Of a stretch of DNA of 6,095 nt, positions 1 to 3,928 are shown in pieces. The notes under the pieces are model-generated. The model did no database searches. It saw only the letters and a list, made by a program, of their open reading frames with translations, and was not told where the DNA came from. The position numbers and the translations under genes were made by a program. How positions within the stretch are numbered: the stretch's first letter is position 1; each line of letters starts with the position of its first letter. This DNA is from Christensenellaceae bacterium (GTDB taxonomy: Bacteria; Bacillota; Clostridia; Christensenellales; UBA1750): assembly GCA_031287285.1 (NCBI GenBank), contig JAITTC010000067.1, positions 1-6,095 of the forward strand, in the 5' to 3' direction.

Positions 1-73
1 GGGGGTGATCCCGTCTGGTGGAAAATGCTGTGCCTGGCGCCATCGCTTTCCCCGCGCGAGCGGGGGTGATCCC
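1..73 (+). repeat. Leader-proximal repeat variant block (GTGATCCC handle)
   Basis: The partial repeat at 1-12 and the full repeat at 45-73 carry G instead of A at the first base after the GCGGGG arm, giving a predicted crRNA handle GTGATCCC. The base opposite in the hairpin is T, so the change converts a possible U-A closing pair into a U-G wobble. These are the leftmost, and therefore youngest, repeats visible. The spacer between them occupies 13-44. Confidence 0.85.
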
Positions 74-105
74 GAATTCGAGTTCGTTCCAGAGTTTAAG
101 CTATG

Positions 106-317
106 GCTTTCCCCGCGCGAGCGGGGATGATCCCTCGGCTTTTGCGGACGCGTCTGCGTGGCGTGTGCTTTCCCCGCGCGAGCGGGGATGATCCCTCCCC
201 ACGTGCGGTCTTCAGCCCACCCAGATCGCTTTCCCCGCGCGAGCGGGGATGATCCCCGCCGGCACCACCGACGCCATTGTTTCCGCTGGCTTTCCCCGCG
301 CGAGCGGGGATGATCCC
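106..317 (+). repeat. Repeat variant block with GCGA loop and ATGATCCC handle
   Basis: The four repeats at 106-134, 167-195, 228-256 and 289-317 are identical to each other: GCGA tetraloop and ATGATCCC handle. They enclose spacers at 135-166, 196-227 and 257-288. They differ from the block to the left only in the first handle base, and from the block to the right in the third base of the loop. Confidence 0.9.
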
Positions 318-349
318 GCCGCCTGCGCGTCATATAAGGGGTTGTGCGT

Positions 350-561
350 GCTTTCCCCGCGCAAGCGGGGATGATCCTGAGCAGGGCGGCGAGCTTGCCT
401 ACCTCCCCGGGCTTTCCCCGCGCAAGCGGGGATGATCCCGGATCACGCCTACCAGGAGATCGGCTATCATAGCTTTCCCCGCGCAAGCGGGGATGATCCT
501 ATATACCCGCCCTATGCTATATGCCCGGTAGAGCTTTCCCCGCGCAAGCGGGGATGATCCC
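350..561 (+). repeat. Repeat variant block with GCAA loop
   Basis: The four repeats at 350-378, 411-439, 472-500 and 533-561 all have GCAA rather than GCGA in the loop. Both are GNRA tetraloops, so the hairpin form should be kept. The copies at 350 and 472 end in T (bases 378 and 500), whereas the other two end in C. Spacers are at 379-410, 440-471 and 501-532, with a further one at 562-593 after the block. Confidence 0.9.
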
Positions 562-593
562 GTGGCAGACGACGATCGCCTTACGCGCCAGGT

Positions 594-680
594 GCTTTCC
601 CCGCACGAGCGGAGATGATCCCAGTTCGCAGAAGTTTTCCTCATTGATTCCGATGCTTTTCCTGCGCGCACGGGAGATCC
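594..680 (+). repeat. Decaying trailer-end repeats
   Basis: The repeat at 594-622 keeps full length but has two substitutions: one changes the loop to ACGA, the other puts an A opposite C in the stem (GCGGAG arm). The last copy, 655-680, is 26 nt, about 3 nt short, with several changes (TTTTCCTGC, GCACGGGAG) that break the hairpin. Degeneration of the terminal repeat is the usual mark of the leader-distal end. The final spacer is 623-654. Confidence 0.9.
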
Positions 681-742
681 TAAGGGCTTGCTCGCGGAAC
701 AGAAATAGGAATCGCCTTTGCGGTTCATGCAGACGGAATCCC
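681..742. other. Spacer between CRISPR array and convergent peptidase gene
   Basis: This 62-bp stretch separates the last repeat from the stop codon of the minus-strand peptidase gene. I see no GC-rich hairpin followed by a T run on either strand. The only symmetry is a 6-bp inverted repeat, TAAGGG at 681-686 against CCCTTA at 740-745, with a loop of more than 50 nt, which is too weak to call a terminator. Confidence 0.6.
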
Positions 743-1867
743 TTACTCGAAGAGATGAAGGATAGCCTCCATGCCCATCTTCAGCCCGTATTTCAAGGAG
801 GGAAGCTCGATGTATTCTTCATAGGTATGCGCGCCGCTGCCCGAGTAAAAACCGCACGAAAGCGAGGGAATACCCAAAGAAAAGGGGATATTACAATCGG
901 TGGAGCCGGGGCCCAGCTGCGGCTTTTTACCAAGATGCCTTTCGCTTAAGGCGATATAATAGCCTTCGAGTTCGCTCTGCGCGATCGGATCAATCTCCCC
1001 CATACAGGGCCTTTCACCTAAAAGCTTCACTTCAAAGCTCGCATCCTTGCGCTCGCGGGCGCGGTGCAGCGCGACTTCGAAGAGCTGGCGCGTTTCCTCC
1101 AGGCAAAAGCGGTTATCACTGCGGATCTCATAGAGCATTTGCGCATCTTGCGCAATAGAATTAATGGAGGTGCCGCCCGAAACCTTGCCCACGTTGTAGG
1201 TAGTCTTGCTCTTGCCAACTTTGGGCGGCTTGATTGCGTATAGGTCGACAATCAGGGCCGCGAGCGCTTCGATTGCGTTGCGATTGCCGAAGCGCCCATA
1301 GGAATGGCCGCCTTTGGCCTTAACCGTTACCTCGTAGCGCAGGGAACCGACCGCCCAATTGCAAAGATTATTAAGCGTTCCATCGAAGGAAACGACGCTG
1401 CACACCCGCCCGGCATAATTCTTCATCACCTGGCGAACCCCGCGCAGGTTGCCAAGCCCCTCTTCGCCGGAATCGGCCACGAACAGCACACCGCGCTTGG
1501 GGCGCAGTTTTTGCTCAATTGCAGCCTTTGCACCCAATAGAAGAATAGCTAGATTCGTCGTATCATCCCCAACACCAGGGCAATAAAGCCTATTTCCGCG
1601 CCGTCTCGGAGCGAAGGGCTCGGTTTCTGGAAAGACCGTATCGGTATGCGCCATCAGCACATCGATTTCGGCCGCACCCTCGCAACCGATGGGGAAGAGC
1701 ATGTTATCGGCTTCGTCGATCAGCACTTCCCGCGCGCCCGCACGCAAGAGATAGTTTTTGCAAAACTCAGCGCGCGCCCTTTCGCCGCCGGAAGGCGCCG
1801 GGATGGCACAAAGCCGCAGAATTAAGCTTTCTAGCTCGTTTAGTTCCTCATCATAGGGAAACCGCAT
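743..1867 (-). CDS. M20-family zinc metallopeptidase (PepT/ArgE/DapE superfamily)
   Basis: Encodes 374 aa, a usual length for M20 enzymes, which are cytoplasmic two-metal hydrolases acting on small peptides or acyl-amino acids. Visible elements are AHTDTVF (H74, D76, first metal ligands), GVGDDTTN (D101, bridging aspartate), GEEG (E135 catalytic base, E136 ligand), SFDGT (D162, likely third ligand) and GSGAHTYEEY near the C-terminus (H347, last ligand). The lid or dimerisation domain is marked by KAKGGHS (H188) and GGTSINSIAQ. All key residues are present, so it should be active. No signal peptide is seen. The start is ATG at 1867: the frame stays open to an ATG at 2005, but the predicted promoter lies in that extension and a GCGGGG site sits 8 nt before 1867. 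Stop is TAA at 743-745. The substrate cannot be told from sequence; dipeptidase, tripeptidase or deacylase are all possible. Confidence 0.9.
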   Translation of the reverse strand: MRFPYDEELNELESLILRLCAIPAPSGGERARAEFCKNYLLRAGAREVLIDEADNMLFPIGCEGAAEIDVLMAHTDTVFPETEPFAPRRRGNRLYCPGVGDDTTNLAILLLGAKAAIEQKLRPKRGVLFVADSGEEGLGNLRGVRQVMKNYAGRVCSVVSFDGTLNNLCNWAVGSLRYEVTVKAKGGHSYGRFGNRNAIEALAALIVDLYAIKPPKVGKSKTTYNVGKVSGGTSINSIAQDAQMLYEIRSDNRFCLEETRQLFEVALHRARERKDASFEVKLLGERPCMGEIDPIAQSELEGYYIALSERHLGKKPQLGPGSTDCNIPFSLGIPSLSCGFYSGSGAHTYEEYIELPSLKYGLKMGMEAILHLFE

Positions 1868-1900
1868 TCGAAAAACCCCGCTTTTATGCTTTTGCATCCC

Positions 1901-1929
1901 ATCATAAAGGAAAAACCATGCCTTGCCAA
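1901..1929 (-). promoter_or_regulatory. Predicted sigma-A promoter for the M20 peptidase gene
   Basis: On the minus strand the -35 box TTGGCA (1924-1929) and -10 box TATGAT (1901-1906) are separated by exactly 17 bp; each differs from consensus at one position. The transcript would begin near 1894, leaving about 27 nt of leader before the ATG at 1867. This supports 1867 over the upstream ATG codons at 1897 and 2005. Confidence 0.7.
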
Positions 1930-1955
1930 GACCTTTATGGAATGAAAAGCCACCC

Positions 1956-1985
1956 TTGCGCGCTTTGCCGCGCGGAGGGTATAAT
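1956..1985 (+). promoter_or_regulatory. Predicted sigma-A promoter for the miaB operon
   Basis: A perfect -10 box TATAAT at 1980-1985 is preceded at 18 bp by TTGCGC (1956-1961), a weak -35 keeping only the TTG. Transcription should begin near 1992, 28 nt before the miaB start. The GC-rich spacer has CGCGC and GCGCG arms that could pair, but no known operator is recognisable. It lies back to back with the peptidase promoter, the two -35 boxes being 26 bp apart. Confidence 0.65.
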
Positions 1986-2006
1986 AAGAGAGGAATTTCG
2001 ACCAAG

Positions 2007-2012
2007 AGAGGA
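2007..2012 (+). promoter_or_regulatory. Shine-Dalgarno site for miaB
   Basis: AGAGGA ends 7 nt before the ATG at 2020. It decides the start: the open frame continues upstream to an ATG at 1918, but that codon lies upstream of the predicted promoter and has no comparable ribosome site. Confidence 0.75.
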
Positions 2013-2019
2013 TGTCTTC

Positions 2020-3426
2020 ATGGCGGAAGCACAAGACCATAACAGAGAAACGCGGCTGCCTGAAGCGGAGATCGAAAGGCAGCGCGGGATCATGGACCAA
2101 ATCGCCGCGAACGGCGTCGGAAAATATTGGATCAATACCTACGGCTGCCAGATGAACGTGCGCGACTCGCAAACCCTGGCCGGAATGCTGGAAGGAATGG
2201 GTTACGAAAAGGCCGCCGAACAGCGGCAGGCGGATCTCATCCTCTTCAATACCTGCTGTGTGCGCGAAAACGCGGAAAGGCGGGTCTTCGGGAATGTTGG
2301 GCATCTGCAGGCGCTAAAGAAGGAGCGACCCAATTTGATCGTGGGGGTCTGCGGCTGCATGATGCAGCAGGATGGCAGCGCCGAGAGATTGCTTAGCTCA
2401 GCACCCTTCGTCAGCCTCGTCTTTGGCACGCACAACCTCTATCGCTTCCCGGAACTCCTGCAGGGTGCCTTAAAAGGCGAGAGGCTCGTCGCAATCGAAG
2501 GCGATCCGCAGGGCGTCATCGCAGAAGGCCTTCCCGCTCAGCGCGAGGGAAACAGCCGTGCTTTCGTCAACATCATGTTTGGATGCAATAACTTTTGCAG
2601 CTATTGCATCGTGCCCTTCGTGCGCGGCCGCGAACGCAGCCGTGCCATGGGCGATATCCTGCGCGAAATTGAGGGGCTTTCAGCGCAGGGCATAAAGGAA
2701 GTCACGCTGCTGGGGCAAAATGTGAATAGTTACGCGCCAGAGGGCGGCGGCAGCTTCCCAAAGCTATTAAAAAGCCTCGAGGGGCTTGTGCCCAGGCTTC
2801 GCTTCATGACCTCGCACCCAAAGGATCTCTCCGACGAGCTGATCGAAGCGATGGCCTCGTCAAAAACGGTCTGCCCACAGCTGCATCTGCCGGTTCAAGC
2901 GGGTTCAAATGCCATCCTTCAGGCCATGAACCGCGGCTATACCCGCGAAAAATACCTCGGGCTCGTCGAAAAGCTCCGCGATGCAATGCCCGAAATCGGG
3001 CTATCGACCGACTTCATCGCGGGCTTTCCGGGCGAAACCGAATCGGACTTTGCCCAAACCCTCGATCTTTGTGCCAAGAGCCGCTTTGATTCCGCGTTTA
3101 CCTTCATCTACTCCAGGCGAAGCGGCACGAAGGCCGCCAAAATGGAGGGGCAGATACCAAGTGAGATCCAGCACGAGCGCCTTTCGCGCCTGATCGCCCT
3201 GCAGGAGGGGATCACAGCCGAAAAACTGCGCGCGATGGAAGGCAAGGAATACGAATTGCTCATCGAAGAACCCTCGCGCCGCAGCAAACAAGACTTTATG
3301 GGCCGGACGGGAAGCGGCATCGCGGTAAACCTGCACGGCGAAGGCCTGCGGCCCGGCGATTTCGCAAGGGCCAAGATGGTCGCCAGCGGGGCGAACACCC
3401 TGCGAGGCGAACTGATTTCAGAATAG
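2020..3426 (+). CDS. miaB: tRNA-2-methylthio-N6-dimethylallyladenosine synthase MiaB
   Basis: Encodes 468 aa, close to E. coli MiaB (474 aa). This radical-SAM methylthiotransferase turns i6A37 into ms2i6A37 in tRNAs reading UNN codons. The N-terminal UPF0004 domain (about 35-160) has its auxiliary-cluster cysteines in NTYGCQMN (C43), NTCCVRE (C79) and GVCGCMMQ (C113). The radical SAM motif is GCNNFCSYC (C189, C193, C196), followed by VPFVRGRERSR, LLGQNVNSY, TSHPKDLSDE, LHLPVQAGSN and DFIAGFPGETE, all typical of MiaB rather than MtaB or RimO. A C-terminal TRAM domain (about 405-467, with GRTGSGIAVN) should bind tRNA. C80 and C111 are extra cysteines beside conserved ones. It is the first gene of a likely operon, 31 nt before the YlbF-like gene. 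All catalytic cysteines are present. Confidence 0.97.
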   Translation: MAEAQDHNRETRLPEAEIERQRGIMDQIAANGVGKYWINTYGCQMNVRDSQTLAGMLEGMGYEKAAEQRQADLILFNTCCVRENAERRVFGNVGHLQALKKERPNLIVGVCGCMMQQDGSAERLLSSAPFVSLVFGTHNLYRFPELLQGALKGERLVAIEGDPQGVIAEGLPAQREGNSRAFVNIMFGCNNFCSYCIVPFVRGRERSRAMGDILREIEGLSAQGIKEVTLLGQNVNSYAPEGGGSFPKLLKSLEGLVPRLRFMTSHPKDLSDELIEAMASSKTVCPQLHLPVQAGSNAILQAMNRGYTREKYLGLVEKLRDAMPEIGLSTDFIAGFPGETESDFAQTLDLCAKSRFDSAFTFIYSRRSGTKAAKMEGQIPSEIQHERLSRLIALQEGITAEKLRAMEGKEYELLIEEPSRRSKQDFMGRTGSGIAVNLHGEGLRPGDFARAKMVASGANTLRGELISE

Positions 3427-3457
3427 CCAAAAGAAAGAAGAAAGAAGGCATCTAAAT

Positions 3458-3880
3458 ATGAAAGCAGAGATCTTTCAAAAGACGCGGGAGCTTGGCGAAT
3501 TGATCGCGGGCGGCGAGGAATGCGCTCGCCTGCAAGCCGCACAGGCCGCCGTAAACGAGGATATGGCGGCGCAGGTCGTCATCCGGAGCTACAATGCCCT
3601 GCAGGAGGGAATTCAAGAGCTCATGCAGGGAAAAAGCCCGGATACAAAAGAAGTCGGCCGCTTAGCGACCGAAATGCAGGCCATTCAGGGCCAAATGATG
3701 GGCTTTGCGAGCGTGCGTGAATTGAACGAGGCCCAAAAAGCCTTCGCGGAGCTCTTTGCGGACGTCAATCAAGTTCTTAAGTTCATGATTACCGGCGAGG
3801 CTGCCGAAGAAAGCCTTTCCTGCGGCGGCGGTTGCGCTTCCTGCGCGGGCTGCTCGGCTTTGCAGGCCCACGCCCACTAA
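3458..3880 (+). CDS. YlbF/YmcA (RicA/RicF) family protein with C-terminal cysteine cluster
   Basis: Encodes 140 aa. It is an alpha-helical Com_YlbF (DUF964-type) protein: long amphipathic stretches (about 5-57 and 62-112) rich in Ala, Gln and Glu, with the family pattern of AAVNEDMAAQ near residue 30 and FASVRELNEAQKAF near 83-96. In B. subtilis the paralogues YmcA (RicA) and YlbF (RicF) join YaaT (RicT) in an iron-sulfur-binding complex that affects RNase Y-dependent RNA processing, sporulation, competence and biofilm. Here the position after miaB matches ymcA, but the tail has four cysteines (C122, C126, C129, C132; Cx3Cx2Cx2C), which resembles YlbF, so I give no gene symbol. An AGAAGG site lies 9 nt before the ATG. 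mutS follows after 48 nt without a terminator. Family assignment is firm; a role in this organism and cluster binding are inferred. Confidence 0.88.
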   Translation: MKAEIFQKTRELGELIAGGEECARLQAAQAAVNEDMAAQVVIRSYNALQEGIQELMQGKSPDTKEVGRLATEMQAIQGQMMGFASVRELNEAQKAFAELFADVNQVLKFMITGEAAEESLSCGGGCASCAGCSALQAHAH

Positions 3881-3914
3881 AAGCGTTCCTCCATCATCGA
3901 TCAAGAAAGAAAAA

Positions 3915-3920
3915 GAGGGG
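3915..3920 (+). promoter_or_regulatory. Shine-Dalgarno site for mutS
   Basis: GAGGGG, within a longer purine run from about 3903, ends 8 nt before the ATG at 3929 and supports that start. No promoter or terminator is evident in 3881-3928, so mutS is probably translated from the miaB operon transcript. Confidence 0.7.
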
Positions 3921-3928
3921 GAAGTGCC

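Larger units (their letters stand above)
1..680 (+). CRISPR. Type I-E-like CRISPR array, trailer end (leader end cut off by window)
   Basis: Twelve repeat copies lie on an exact 61-bp period: a 12-bp remnant at 1-12, full 29-bp copies starting at 45, 106, 167, 228, 289, 350, 411, 472, 533 and 594, and a decayed copy at 655-680. The eleven spacers are all 32 bp and all different. The common repeat reads GCTTT, stem CCCCGC, loop GCGA or GCAA, stem GCGGGG, then ATGATCCC. The 29/32 geometry, the GC hairpin and the 8-nt tail after the stem match type I-E arrays such as that of E. coli, where Cas6e cuts at the 3' base of the stem to leave an 8-nt 5' handle. This orientation gives plus-strand transcription, so the leader lies to the left. 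No cas gene is present here, so the type call rests on the repeat alone. Open frames crossing the array are artefacts of its regular period. Confidence 0.97.

Noticed and set aside
681..745. Inverted repeat TAAGGG/CCCTTA as a terminator
   Set aside because: Arms are only 6 bp, the loop exceeds 50 nt and there is no T run.
399..949. Open reading frames on both strands crossing the CRISPR array and its right flank (399-728 minus, 521-949 plus)
   Set aside because: Their predicted proteins consist of translated repeats, recurring as short motifs such as HPRLRGE and PACAGK, plus antisense of the peptidase gene; no ribosome site or family resemblance.
1868..2005. N-terminal extension of the M20 peptidase to an ATG at 2005
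   Set aside because: The extra 46 codons cover the predicted promoter of this gene and overlap the miaB promoter, and MRFPYDEELNELESL is a typical M20 N-terminus.
1918..2019. N-terminal extension of MiaB to an ATG at 1918
   Set aside because: It would start upstream of the predicted TATAAT promoter; the ATG at 2020 has a well-spaced Shine-Dalgarno site and gives a family-typical length.
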